NCBI GenBank assembly: GCA_963765955.1 | Contig: CAVXYA010000010.1 | Coordinates: forward strand, 186,001 to 250,000 | Origin: JAXDMK01 sp963765955 | Lineage (GTDB): Bacteria > Actinomycetota > Acidimicrobiia > Acidimicrobiales > AC-14 | DNA: 64,000 nt | Reading direction: 5' to 3' | In this document: positions 51,877 to 60,521 of the stretch, in pieces | How the letters are laid out: each line of letters opens with the position of its first letter | Numbering within the stretch: the first letter of the stretch is position 1 | The notes under the pieces: model-generated | The model's input: the letters and a program-made list of their open reading frames with translations, nothing else | What the model was told of the DNA's origin: nothing | The model's database searches: none | Made by a program: the position numbers and the translations under genes

Positions 51877-53339
51877 GCGCCACCCTGGAGGTGCGGGGTC
51901 TCACCGTCCGTTTCGGACCGGTGGAGGCGGTGACCGACGTCGACCTCGACCTGAGGGCGGGGGCCGTCGTCGGGCTCATCGGTCCCAACGGGGCGGGCAA
52001 GACGACGGTGATCGACGCCCTTACCGGCCTGGTGGCGGCCGCCGCCGGGCGCATCTCGCTGGACGGGCGGCCGGTCGAGCGCCTCCCGGTGCACGCCCGG
52101 GCCCGCCTCGGCCTGGGCCGCACCTTCCAGTCGCTGGAGCTGTTCGAGGACCTGACCGTGGGCGAGAACCTCCTGGTCGCGGCCGAGGCGGGTGGGGGCG
52201 GGGCGGCGTGGGCGGAGGAGATGGACGCCCTCGGCCCGGTCGTCGACCTCCTGCCGTCACAGCTCTCGAACGCCCAGCGCAGGCTGGTGGCGCTGACCCG
52301 GGCGGTGGCCGGTCGTCCGACGGTGCTCCTCCTCGACGAGCCCGCGGCCGGCCTCGACCCCGCCGGTCGCCAGGCCCTGGGCCGGCGCCTGCGCCGCTTG
52401 GCCGCCGACGGCGCCGCCGTCCTCCTGGTCGACCACGACCTCGCCCTCGTGCTCGACGTGTGCGACGAGGTCACCGTCCTCGACCGGGGACGGGTCATCG
52501 CCACCGGCCCCCCGGCCGCCCTGCGGGCCGATCCCCGGGTGCGGGCCGCCTACCTGGGGCTCGAACCGGCCGCCGGGACGCCCTCGAAGGCGGGGGCGGG
52601 GGCGGGGGACGATGCGCCCGCCGGGCCCACCGTCCTCGAGGTCACCGGCCTGGCCGCGGGCTACGGCGGCACCGACGTGGTGCACGACGTCGACCTGGCC
52701 GTCGGCCGGGGCGAGGTGGTGGCCCTGCTGGGCCTCAACGGGGCGGGCAAGACGACGACCATGCTGGCCGCGGCCGGCGCCCTTCCCCGCTCGGCGGGAC
52801 AGGTCCGGGTGGCGGGGGCGGAGTTGCCGTCGGGCCGACCCCACGCCGCCGCCCGGCGGGGCCTGGCGTGCGTCCCCCAGGAGCGGTCGCTGTTCTCCCA
52901 GCTCTCGGTGGCGGAGAACCTGCGCCTGGCGGTGGGGGGCGGCCGACGGGCGACGGCCGTCGAGACGGGGCGGGCCGTCGAACGCTTCCCCGCCCTCGGC
53001 GACCTCCTGGGTCGGCGGGCCGGGCTGCTATCAGGGGGCGAGCAGCGCATGGTGGCCATGGCCCGGGCCCTCGCCCGCCACCCAGATGTCCTCCTCGTCG
53101 ACGAGATGAGCCTCGGGCTCGGGCCCCGGATCGTCGACGACCTCGGCCGCGTCCTCCGATCGGTGGTCGACGACGAGGGCACCGGGGTGCTCCTCGTGGA
53201 GCAGCACCTCGACGTGGCCCTCGCCCTCGCCGGGCGGGCGTACGTGATGGAGCGTGGTCGTATCGTCGCCGAGGGGACGTCGGTCGAGATCGCCGGGAAT
53301 CCTGGGCTCCTCGGGCTCCTCGGGCTCCTCGGGGTCTGA
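51873..53339 (+). CDS. Fused LivG-LivF-type ABC ATPase
   Basis: This 488-residue chain carries two nucleotide-binding domains. Domain 1 (about 1-235) has Walker A GPNGAGKT and Walker B VLLLDEPAAGLDP, but its signature is LSNAQRRL, not LSGGQ. Domain 2 (about 255-480) has Walker A GLNGAGKT, signature LLSGGEQRM and Walker B VLLVDEMSLGLGP. ATP binding is likely in both, with an altered closing surface in domain 1. Together with the fused permease it forms a two-gene transporter served by the divergent binding protein. The GTG start at 51873 overlaps the permease stop. Confidence 0.9.
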   Translation: MSATLEVRGLTVRFGPVEAVTDVDLDLRAGAVVGLIGPNGAGKTTVIDALTGLVAAAAGRISLDGRPVERLPVHARARLGLGRTFQSLELFEDLTVGENLLVAAEAGGGGAAWAEEMDALGPVVDLLPSQLSNAQRRLVALTRAVAGRPTVLLLDEPAAGLDPAGRQALGRRLRRLAADGAAVLLVDHDLALVLDVCDEVTVLDRGRVIATGPPAALRADPRVRAAYLGLEPAAGTPSKAGAGAGDDAPAGPTVLEVTGLAAGYGGTDVVHDVDLAVGRGEVVALLGLNGAGKTTTMLAAAGALPRSAGQVRVAGAELPSGRPHAAARRGLACVPQERSLFSQLSVAENLRLAVGGGRRATAVETGRAVERFPALGDLLGRRAGLLSGGEQRMVAMARALARHPDVLLVDEMSLGLGPRIVDDLGRVLRSVVDDEGTGVLLVEQHLDVALALAGRAYVMERGRIVAEGTSVEIAGNPGLLGLLGLLGV

Positions 53340-53500
53340 GCACCGACAGCACACGGGAGGCATCCACCCTCAAGGTCGACTGTGACCCGGTCGATGATCC
53401 GCAGGGAAGGCCGTTCGGCCTATGTTTCCCGTGGACCCGGACGTGACATAGTCAAACCACGAGGCCGAGTTTGGCGGGCCCGGCGTGGAGGAGACCGACC

Positions 53501-54957
53501 ATGGTGCAGCAACGGCGCCGCCAGCCCTGGAACAGCCGCGCCCTCCACCTCTTCGTGGTCTTGGCGACGGCGGCCGTGACGGCCTCGGCCCTGTCCGTCC
53601 CCGCCGCAGCCGACGTGAGCACCGTGAACGGTGGCGCCTTCGGCTACTTCGCCAATGTCGCCCTCTCCGGGGGGCTCCCCAGCAGCCGCGGACCCACCCC
53701 GTCAGTGACGCTGCCACCGGGCGGATCGGCCGTGTCGATCGTCGACGTGGATCTCACAGGACTCATCGACTACAGCCCCGCCCTCCTCCTTCAAACCGGT
53801 TCCCTCACCGTGAGCACCCAGGGGACGACTGGGCCGACGGGATCGGTCGTCAGCTCGGCCGACGTGCAGAACGTGGGCGCCGCGCCCTTCAGCGCCACAG
53901 CGGTGAGCAGCACGTGTAACGCCTCCGAGCTGGGCCGCTCCGCCTCGACGACGATCACCAACGGCCTGGTCGTGACCTCTCAAGGAGACCCGAACGTTAC
54001 GGGCGACGAGACCACGGTCCCCGTACCTGGCACTCCGGCCCCCAACACGCTGGTGAACGGCACCATCGAATCGATCGGCGACACCTTCACGATCGTGTTC
54101 AACGAGCTGACTTTCCTAGAAGACGACTCGATCACCGTGAACGCCGTCCACCTGTTCCTCAACGGTCCGACCGCCCTCGGGGAGGTGATCATCGGCCAGT
54201 CCCGCTGCGGTGTGATCCCCGTCGAGGTCACCACCACGACGAGCGACCCGACCTCGACCACCTCGACCTCAACCTCAACCTCAACCTCGACCTCGACCTA
54301 CGACCACGACGACCGCGCCCACCACCACGACGACCGCGCCCACGACCACGACGACGGCGCCCACAACCACGACGACGGCGCCCACCACCACGACGACCGC
54401 GCCCACCACCACGACGACCGCGCCCACGACCACGACGACGGCGCCCACCACCACGACGACCGCGCCCACCACCACGACGACCGCGCCCACCACCACGACG
54501 ACCGCGCCCACCACCACGACGACCGCGCCCACGACCACGACGACCGCGCCCACGACCACGACGACGGCGCCCGACGACCACGACGACGGCGCCCACCACC
54601 ACGACGACGCAGCCCACGACGACCACGACGGCACCGACGACGACCACGACGGCACCGACGACGACCACGACCGCACCGACCACCACGACGACGCAGCCCA
54701 CGACGACCACGACGGCGCCAACGACCACGACGCAGCCCACGACCACCACCACGACTCAGCCCACGACCACCACCACGACCACGCAGCCGACGACGACCAC
54801 GATTGTGATTCCGACGACGACCACGACCGTGACTCCGACGCCACCGATCCTCTCGCTGAGGGAATTGCTCTGTGGCATCCTCCGTTGGCTGGCCAACCTG
54901 CCGGTGATCGGATTCATCTTCCAGTTCGTCATGTCCCTGATCGGGTGCGCCCCGTAG
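53501..54957 (+). CDS. Secreted Thr-rich surface protein with C-terminal helix (apparent frame change)
   Basis: The N terminus is a signal peptide (about 1-38, ending near PAAADVS), preceded by a GGAGGAG ribosome site. A beta-rich domain (about 39-245) follows with no family I recognise; it has two cysteines (SSTCNAS, QSRCGV). Then a long repeat of TTTTTAP begins, which the initial frame misreads as His/Asp-rich because of a shift near 54290-54300. In the second frame the repeat continues to IVIPTTTTTVTPTPP and ends with a hydrophobic helix (LANLPVIGFIFQFVMSL) and stop at 54955-54957. Thr/Pro stalks of this kind are usually glycosylated cell-surface spacers. Confidence 0.8.
54297..54825. repeat. 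21-bp Thr/Pro stalk repeat
   Basis: About 25 degenerate units of ACG/ACC-rich codons read TTTTTAP or TTTTTQP in the correct frame. The unit is 21 bases, so copy-number change keeps the frame. It is not a CRISPR array, because there are no unique spacers. Confidence 0.9.
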
Positions 54958-54979
54958 GGGTAGCCCCGGCCCGCCCTCG

Positions 54980-55462
54980 CTAGCGCTCCAACGCCCTCGC
55001 CCGGAACTGGCGCACGGCCGTCTCGATGAGCCGGTCGTGGCCAAGGTGGGCCACGGGTGGGAGCAGGCGGGCGATCGTCCGTAGCGACCTCGAACCCGGC
55101 ACCAGCGTCGACACCAGGCGAAGCTCGCTACCCCCATCGACCGGGGTGACGTCGAGCCGGGCCCGCCCGATGATGTCGCCGGCCACCGACGCCGACGCGG
55201 ACCGCCCGGTCACCACCTCCTCCAGCACGACCTCGAACCGCAGCCGATAGAGCAGCGGGCTGCGGACGGCGCACCGCCACCGGGAGCCCTCCGAGAACGA
55301 GTCCCCGTCGAACCGGTGCAGCCAGGGCCACCACAGCCGGTACCGGTCGACCGCGGTGAGGGCCGACCACAGCTCGTCCGGTCCGACCGCGAAGCGGAAC
55401 GACCGGTCGGACCGGACCTCCCCCCGCCCGGTCACCCCCACGACGCCACGGCCCAGCATCAC
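54980..55462 (-). CDS. SRPBCC-family (polyketide cyclase/START-like) protein
   Basis: This 160-residue protein has the pattern of the SRPBCC fold: SDRSFRFAVGPDELWSALTAVD, a central WWPWLHRFDG aromatic patch, VVLEEVVTGRSASASVAGD and the C-terminal long helix. Such proteins bind hydrophobic ligands; the ligand is not known. It converges with the Thr-rich protein gene and is divergent from the methyltransferase gene. Confidence 0.82.
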   Translation of the reverse strand: MMLGRGVVGVTGRGEVRSDRSFRFAVGPDELWSALTAVDRYRLWWPWLHRFDGDSFSEGSRWRCAVRSPLLYRLRFEVVLEEVVTGRSASASVAGDIIGRARLDVTPVDGGSELRLVSTLVPGSRSLRTIARLLPPVAHLGHDRLIETAVRQFRARALER

Positions 55463-55497
55463 ACGGCCGAACCCGGCCCCCCGCTAGCTTTCGTCCC

Positions 55498-56883
55498 GTG
55501 GGCACCTCCACCTCGCCGTTCGGGGTCGGCCGGCGGGAAGGCCACGACGCCCGCCAGTTCTACGCCCGCTTCCGCCCGCCCGACATCACCACCGACGACT
55601 GCGTGGTGGCCTTCGACCCCGACCCCGCTCTCGTCTGCGGCGACTCCCGCCACATGGACGACCTCAAGGACGGCTGCGTCGCCCTGGTGGTCACCTCGCC
55701 CCCCTACTACGCGGGCAAGGAGTACGAGCAGGCGGTGGGGGTGGGAGGGGTGCCGGCGTCGTACCTCGACTATCTCGCCATGCTCCGCGACGTCTTCGAG
55801 GAGTGCCGGCGGGTGCTCGAACCCGGCGGCCGCATCGCGGTGAACGTGGCCAACCTGGGGCGCCGGCCGTACCGCAGCCTGGCGTCCGACGTCGTCCGCA
55901 TCCTCCAGGACGACCTCGGGCTGCTGCTGCGGGGCGAGATCGTGTGGGTGAAGGCCGAGGGGGCGTCGGGTTCGTGTGCTTGGGGGTCGTACCGCAGCCC
56001 GGCCAACCCGGTGCTGCGCGACGTCAGCGAGCGGGTGGTGGTGGCCAGCAAGGGCCGCTTCGACCGGGCCCGCCCCGCCACCCGCCGCCGCACCGAGGGC
56101 CTCCCATGCGACGTCACCGTCACCGCCGACGAGTTCCTCGAGTCCACCCTCGACGTGTGGCACATCTCGCCCGAGAGCGCCCGCCGGGTGGGCCACCCCG
56201 CCCCCTTTCCCGTGGAGCTGCCCCAGCGGCTGATCGAGCTCTACACCTACCGGGGCGACCTCGTCCTCGACCCCTTCCTCGGCTCAGGATCGACGGCGGT
56301 GGCCGCCGCCCGCACCGGCCGGCGGTGGGCGGGGTACGACACCGACGCCGCCTACGTCGATCAGGCCCGCCGCCGGGTGGCGGCCGAAGGCCGAACCGGT
56401 GACGACGATGGGCGCCAGAACGCCGGATCCCGTCACCAGTTCGGGATCGGGAGGGTGGCCAGCGACGTGCTGGCCGGTGCCGGCTTTACCGAGGTCGGGC
56501 CGGGGCCGACCATCAGGGGCACCGGGCTCACCGTCGACCTCACCGCCCTCGACGCCGACGGCACCCGGTGGTACTTCGACGTCTCCGGCGCCTTCACCAC
56601 CCCCCGCGCCGGGCTCGCCCTCACCGGGGAGGCGTGGAAGGCGCTGGGCCGGGCGTCGGTGGTCGCCACCGCCGGTCTGGCCCCCCTCGTCCTGCTCACC
56701 AGCCACCTCCCGGCCCGCAACGAGCCGGCCGCCCGGGCCCTCAAGGCGGTCGGCCGGGCCGGGTTCTTCGACGCCGTCGAGCTCCTCTCGGCGGACGGAG
56801 ACGCTCGGCTCCGCACCTACGCCGCCGGCGCCCGCCACGAGCGCCCCGAGCCCGGCTTCTGGGCCGACCGCCACCTGGCCTGA
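55498..56883 (+). CDS. DNA methyltransferase (N6-adenine or N4-cytosine, beta class)
   Basis: This 461-residue protein has the catalytic motif TSPPYYAGKEYEQ (about 64-78) and later the SAM-binding DPFLGSGSTAVAAARTGRRWAG (about 260-285), so the order is that of beta-class enzymes. The target recognition region lies between (about 120-240). After residue about 298 a palindromic repeat (56393-56442) is inserted in frame, followed by a C-terminal domain (about 318-461) that I do not recognise and that has no methyltransferase motif. No restriction gene is nearby, so it is an orphan enzyme in this window. The start is the GTG at 55498. Confidence 0.88.
   Translation: MGTSTSPFGVGRREGHDARQFYARFRPPDITTDDCVVAFDPDPALVCGDSRHMDDLKDGCVALVVTSPPYYAGKEYEQAVGVGGVPASYLDYLAMLRDVFEECRRVLEPGGRIAVNVANLGRRPYRSLASDVVRILQDDLGLLLRGEIVWVKAEGASGSCAWGSYRSPANPVLRDVSERVVVASKGRFDRARPATRRRTEGLPCDVTVTADEFLESTLDVWHISPESARRVGHPAPFPVELPQRLIELYTYRGDLVLDPFLGSGSTAVAAARTGRRWAGYDTDAAYVDQARRRVAAEGRTGDDDGRQNAGSRHQFGIGRVASDVLAGAGFTEVGPGPTIRGTGLTVDLTALDADGTRWYFDVSGAFTTPRAGLALTGEAWKALGRASVVATAGLAPLVLLTSHLPARNEPAARALKAVGRAGFFDAVELLSADGDARLRTYAAGARHERPEPGFWADRHLA
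56393..56442. repeat. In-gene copy of the nuoD-nuoE palindromic element
   Basis: It begins GAACCGGTGACG and ends CGTCACCAGTTC, with GGCGCC and CGCCG at the same spacing as in the array at 15221-15458. The other positions differ. It sits in frame between two domains of the methyltransferase. Confidence 0.85.
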
Positions 56884-56945
56884 AACCTCGGCCGGCGCCG
56901 GGCCAATCGCTAAGGTTCTCCGCCCGGACTGCCGATACGTCGGAC

Positions 56946-57362
56946 ATGGCGATCAAGCAGGCACATCTCGAGGACCTGGCTGACGACCTCACTCGGCTGC
57001 TCAGCATCCCCTTCAAGGCCACCTCTCGCGGGTCGATCACCTTCCGGGAGCCCCTTCGGGTCACCGACTGGTCGGTGCCCCTGGTGTTCGACGGCCACTG
57101 CCGGCTGCTCGACGCGGGGGGCCTGATCCCCAGCGACTTCGCCGGTCACGTCCTGTGGGCTGCCCTGCGCGCCTCCAAGAAGGACGGCGAGACCCGGCCC
57201 TGGTGGACCTGCACCCTCACCGCGGCCGCCGCCACCGCCATCATCGAGTCCGTCGAGGTGGCCGAGCTCGAGGGCTGGGCCATCGGCGTCGACATCCTCC
57301 TGGAGGACTTCGAGCCCGAGCGCCAGCTCGCCAGCGTCAGCCCCATCCGCATCGCGTCGTAG
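56946..57362 (+). CDS. Hypothetical protein
   Basis: This 138-residue soluble protein has mixed alpha/beta character (FKATSRGSITFREPLRVTDW, LLEDFEPERQLASVSP). I do not recognise the family. The ATG at 56946 starts 62 bases after the methyltransferase stop; a weak GC-rich region follows it. No signal peptide or membrane segment is seen. Confidence 0.7.
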   Translation: MAIKQAHLEDLADDLTRLLSIPFKATSRGSITFREPLRVTDWSVPLVFDGHCRLLDAGGLIPSDFAGHVLWAALRASKKDGETRPWWTCTLTAAAATAIIESVEVAELEGWAIGVDILLEDFEPERQLASVSPIRIAS

Positions 57363-57489
57363 GCGGGAAGGGGGCGGGCCCCCCTCCCGAACCCTCCCCC
57401 CGAGGCGTGCCGACCTGGCGGTCGGCGGGGGGCCATCCGGTGAGGCCGCCTTCGGCGGCTCCTGCGGCCGGCGGGGAACGTCAAGAAAC

Positions 57490-58533
57490 CTATGCGTCGT
57501 GGCTTGCTGTCCAGCTTAAGAGCTTGTCCGCTGACCAGGTGTTGACGATCGACTCGACCGGTACCGCGCACTCGGCGGCGCGGCGGCAGCCGTTCATCTG
57601 CCAGTCGAGCTGACCGGGGGCGTGGCCGTCGGTGTCGATGGCGACCTTGCACCCGGCCGCCACCACCAGCTTCAGCAGCCTCCGGGGCGGGTCGAGGCGC
57701 TCGGGTCGGCTGTTGATCTCCACCGCGGTGTCGGTTTCGGCGCAGGCGGCGAAGACGGCGGGGGCGTCGAACGTGGACTCGGGCCGGCCCCGGCCCGCCA
57801 CCAGCCGCCCCGTGCAGTGGCCGAGGATGTCGGTGTGGGGGTTGCGCACGGCGGCGATCATCCGGGCCGTCATGAGGTCGGACTCCATCCGTAGCTTGGA
57901 GTGGACGCTCGCCACCACCACGTCGAGCCGGGCCAGCAGCTCGTCCTCCTGGTCGAGGGACCCGTCCTCGTTGATGTCGACCTCGATGCCGGTGAGCAGC
58001 CGGAACGGGGCCAGCCGCTCGTTGACCTCGGCCACCACGTCGAGCTGCTGGCGGAGGCGCTCGGGCGACAGGCCCCGGGCCACCGTAAGCCGGGGCGAGT
58101 GGTCGGTGAGGGCCATGTACTCGTGGCCCAGGTCGCGGCCGGTGCGGGCCATCTCGTCGATGCTGCTGCCGCCGTCGGACCAGTCGGAGTGGGTGTGGAG
58201 GTCGCCCCGCAGGGCGGCCCGGATCTCGAGAGCCTTGGGGTCCTCGGACGGCGCCTTGCTCTCGTCGGCCAGGGACAGGACCAGCTCGTCCTCCAGCTTG
58301 GTCAGGTATTTCGGCACGCCCCCCGCCAGGGCCTCCAGAACGACCGCCTCGGTGGTCTGGCCGATGCCGGGAAGGTCGCGCAGGCGGCCGGCCGTCGCCC
58401 GCTCCCGGATCCCGTCCTGGCCCAGCTCGGCCAGGGTGGACGCCGCCGACCGGAACGCCCGCACCCGGTAGGTGGGCGCACCGGCCCGCTCCAGGAGGTA
58501 GGCGATGCGCTGGAGGGCGGCGACCGGGTCCAC
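57490..58533 (-). CDS. PHP-domain phosphoesterase with DNA polymerase X-like N terminus
   Basis: This 347-residue protein has an N-terminal helix-hairpin-helix region like the 8-kDa domain of polymerase X (about 1-90: RIAYLLERAGAPTYRVRAF, LRDLPGIGQTTEAVV). A PHP phosphoesterase domain follows (about 105-345) with RGDLHTHSDWSDGG, LTDHSPRL, GIEVDINEDG, ASVHSKL and IDTDGHAP. The polymerase palm is missing. The protein resembles the C-terminal part of bacterial PolX and may act in base-excision repair; a histidinol-phosphatase-like role is less likely. The metal-binding histidines look complete. Confidence 0.88.
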   Translation of the reverse strand: MDPVAALQRIAYLLERAGAPTYRVRAFRSAASTLAELGQDGIRERATAGRLRDLPGIGQTTEAVVLEALAGGVPKYLTKLEDELVLSLADESKAPSEDPKALEIRAALRGDLHTHSDWSDGGSSIDEMARTGRDLGHEYMALTDHSPRLTVARGLSPERLRQQLDVVAEVNERLAPFRLLTGIEVDINEDGSLDQEDELLARLDVVVASVHSKLRMESDLMTARMIAAVRNPHTDILGHCTGRLVAGRGRPESTFDAPAVFAACAETDTAVEINSRPERLDPPRRLLKLVVAAGCKVAIDTDGHAPGQLDWQMNGCRRAAECAVPVESIVNTWSADKLLSWTASHDA

Positions 58534-58554
58534 GGGTCCGAAGCTACCGGCCGG

Positions 58555-59904
58555 TCACGCCGTCCGGGTCACGCGGGCGGGCAGCCGGTCCTTCGGGCGC
58601 AACGTGAGCCCGATGTCGACCAGTGGCGGCTCCGGCACGGTGGTCAGCCGGAACGCCCGCACCAGGGACGCCACCGCCACCACCAGCTCGGCCGTCGCCA
58701 GGTGCTGGCCGATGCAACCCCTCGGGCCGCCCCCGAAGGGAAGGTGGTGGTAGCGGGCGACGTCGCCCGACCCGAACCGGTCGGGGTCGAAGCGCTCGGG
58801 GTCGGCCCACACGTCGGGATTGTGGTGGACGCCCCAGATGCTGACCGCCACCAGGTGGCCGGCCGGCACGTCCCGGCCGTCGATCGAGGTCGGATCGTGG
58901 GCGTGGCGGACGAGCGTGTGGCCGGGCGGGTACAGGCGCATCGTCTCGTCGATCACCTGGGCGGTGTAGGCGAGGGCGGGCAGGTCGGCGGCTGCGATCG
59001 GCCGGTCGCCCACGACCGCCGCCACCTCGTCCCGGATCCGCTGCTGGACGTCGGGGTGGCCGCCGACGAGATGGAGGGTCAGCGCCATCGTGCTGCCCGT
59101 CGTCTCGTGCCCGCCGAGGAGCAGGATGAGGGCCTGGTCGCGCACGGCGTCGTCGTCGAGGGCGGAGCCGTCCTCCGGGTCGCGGGCTGCCAGCAGCAGG
59201 CTCAGGAGGTCGTCCCCGTCGAGGGCGCCCGCCCGCCGCTCGGCGATGAGGCCGTCCATGAGATCCCATAGGGCCCGCCGGGCCCGCTCCGCGGCCCGGT
59301 TGGAGGGCGTGGGCACCCAGACCGGCGATCGCACCGGCGACAGGATGCGCCGGGCCATGTACTCGTTGAGCACGGGCACCGTCGCCTGGAGGACGGGCGC
59401 CGCCGACTCCACGTCGCCGCCGAAGACGCTCCGCCCCAACACGTCGAGGGCGTAGTGGGTGCCGGCATCGGCCAGGTCGACTCGTCCGTCGGGGGCGGCC
59501 GCCCACGTGGCCACCAACCGGGCCGCGGCCCCGGCCATCCCGTCCACGTAGGAGGCGATGCGGCGCTTGGTGAACAGGGGGGCCACGATGCGCCGGTCGC
59601 GGCGCCACCGGTCGCCGTCGCTCAGGAGCAGGCCGTGGCCGAAGAGCCGCCGCAGCTCCCCGATGCCGGGGATCTCCTTGTCGTAGTGGGCCGCTTCGGT
59701 GGCGAGCACCTGGCGGGCGTCGTCCGGACGGAAGAGGGCGTCGAACTCGAACCCGAACTTGGGCGGGCCCACCCGGAAGCGCACCGGGCGACCCCCGTGG
59801 TCACGCAGGACCCGGGCGTAGGTTCCCAACTGGTCCCGCTTGAGGTCTCCCGCCGACCCCCCGAAGAACGACCCGCCGATCCTCGGGGGTTGGTCCTCCG
59901 GCAT
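58555..59904 (-). CDS. Cytochrome P450
   Basis: This 449-residue haem monooxygenase has the I-helix motif LLLGGHETTGST, the ExxR in DETMRLYPPG and the haem-ligand Cys397 in FGGGPRGCIGQHLA. There is no membrane anchor. The overall motif style (LYPPGHTLVRHA, SIWGVHHNPDVW) is close to the class that includes CYP102/CYP4-like fatty-acid or terpene hydroxylases. I cannot assign the substrate. The ATG at 59902-59904 was chosen; the 19 extra codons upstream overlap the divergent phosphodiesterase gene. Confidence 0.93.
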   Translation of the reverse strand: MPEDQPPRIGGSFFGGSAGDLKRDQLGTYARVLRDHGGRPVRFRVGPPKFGFEFDALFRPDDARQVLATEAAHYDKEIPGIGELRRLFGHGLLLSDGDRWRRDRRIVAPLFTKRRIASYVDGMAGAAARLVATWAAAPDGRVDLADAGTHYALDVLGRSVFGGDVESAAPVLQATVPVLNEYMARRILSPVRSPVWVPTPSNRAAERARRALWDLMDGLIAERRAGALDGDDLLSLLLAARDPEDGSALDDDAVRDQALILLLGGHETTGSTMALTLHLVGGHPDVQQRIRDEVAAVVGDRPIAAADLPALAYTAQVIDETMRLYPPGHTLVRHAHDPTSIDGRDVPAGHLVAVSIWGVHHNPDVWADPERFDPDRFGSGDVARYHHLPFGGGPRGCIGQHLATAELVVAVASLVRAFRLTTVPEPPLVDIGLTLRPKDRLPARVTRTA

Positions 59905-59923
59905 CACGAGGGAGGATAGGGCG

Positions 59924-60418
59924 GTGACGACGCACGTGGTGGTGGTGGCCGACACCCACATCCGGCGGGGTGGGTCCCGCCGGCTGCCGGACGCGGCCTA
60001 TCCCCACCTGGAGCGGGCCGATCTCATCCTCCATGCGGGCGACATCCTGGTGGGCGATGTGCTCGACGAGCTGTCCGGCTTCGCGCCGGTGCACGCCGTC
60101 CTCGGGAACAACGACGTCGAGCTGGCGGGCGTCCTGCCCGAGGTGGTCGAGCTCACCGTCGACGGGGTGAAGGTGGGCATGGTGCACGACAGCGGGACGG
60201 CGGCGGGAAGGGCCCGGCGGATGCGGCGGATGTTCCCCGACGCCGACGTCGTCGTCTTCGGCCACAGCCACATCCCGTGGCTCGAGCCGGGAGAGGACGG
60301 CCAGCTCCTGCTCAACCCGGGCTCGCCCACCGAGCGCCGGCGCCAGCCGGTGCACACTCTGGCCACGTTCGACGTCGAGGACGGGGCCGTGCTCGCCTCC
60401 GCCATCCACCAGGTCTGA
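59924..60418 (+). CDS. YfcE/MJ0936-type metallophosphoesterase
   Basis: This 164-residue calcineurin-like phosphodiesterase has VVVVADTHI, HAGDILVGDV, VLGNNDVEL, GMVHDS and VFGHSHIP, together giving the two-metal site. The family cleaves simple phosphodiesters; the natural substrate is unknown. The GTG at 59924 follows GGGAGG by about seven bases. Only 19 bases separate it from the divergent P450 start, so the two promoters must overlap the neighbouring genes. Confidence 0.92.
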   Translation: MTTHVVVVADTHIRRGGSRRLPDAAYPHLERADLILHAGDILVGDVLDELSGFAPVHAVLGNNDVELAGVLPEVVELTVDGVKVGMVHDSGTAAGRARRMRRMFPDADVVVFGHSHIPWLEPGEDGQLLLNPGSPTERRRQPVHTLATFDVEDGAVLASAIHQV

Positions 60419-60419
60419 G

Positions 60420-60494
60420 CGGTTCGGATCATCCGTAGGGACGTGATCGAGCGCGAAACGGCCGAGATCACGTCCCTACGGGTGCATCGAACCG
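60420..60494. terminator. Palindrome between convergent genes, possible bidirectional terminator
   Basis: Perfect 15-base arms, CGTAGGGACGTGATC (60434-60448) and its complement (60466-60480), enclose a 17-base loop; outer arms CGGTTCG/CGAACCG add seven pairs. It lies between two convergent genes, which fits termination, but there is no T-tract on either side. Confidence 0.55.
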
Positions 60495-60521
60495 GCGGCC
60501 GAACCGGCCGGCGGCCGGCTG

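Noticed and set aside
50229..53339. A 1036-codon frame spanning the permease and ATPase genes
   Set aside because: The first half is an Arg/Pro/Gly-rich shadow of the permease; only the part from 51873 is homologous to ABC ATPases.
54297..54825. CRISPR array
   Set aside because: The repeat is continuous, codon-based Thr/Pro sequence with no unique spacers and no cas genes.
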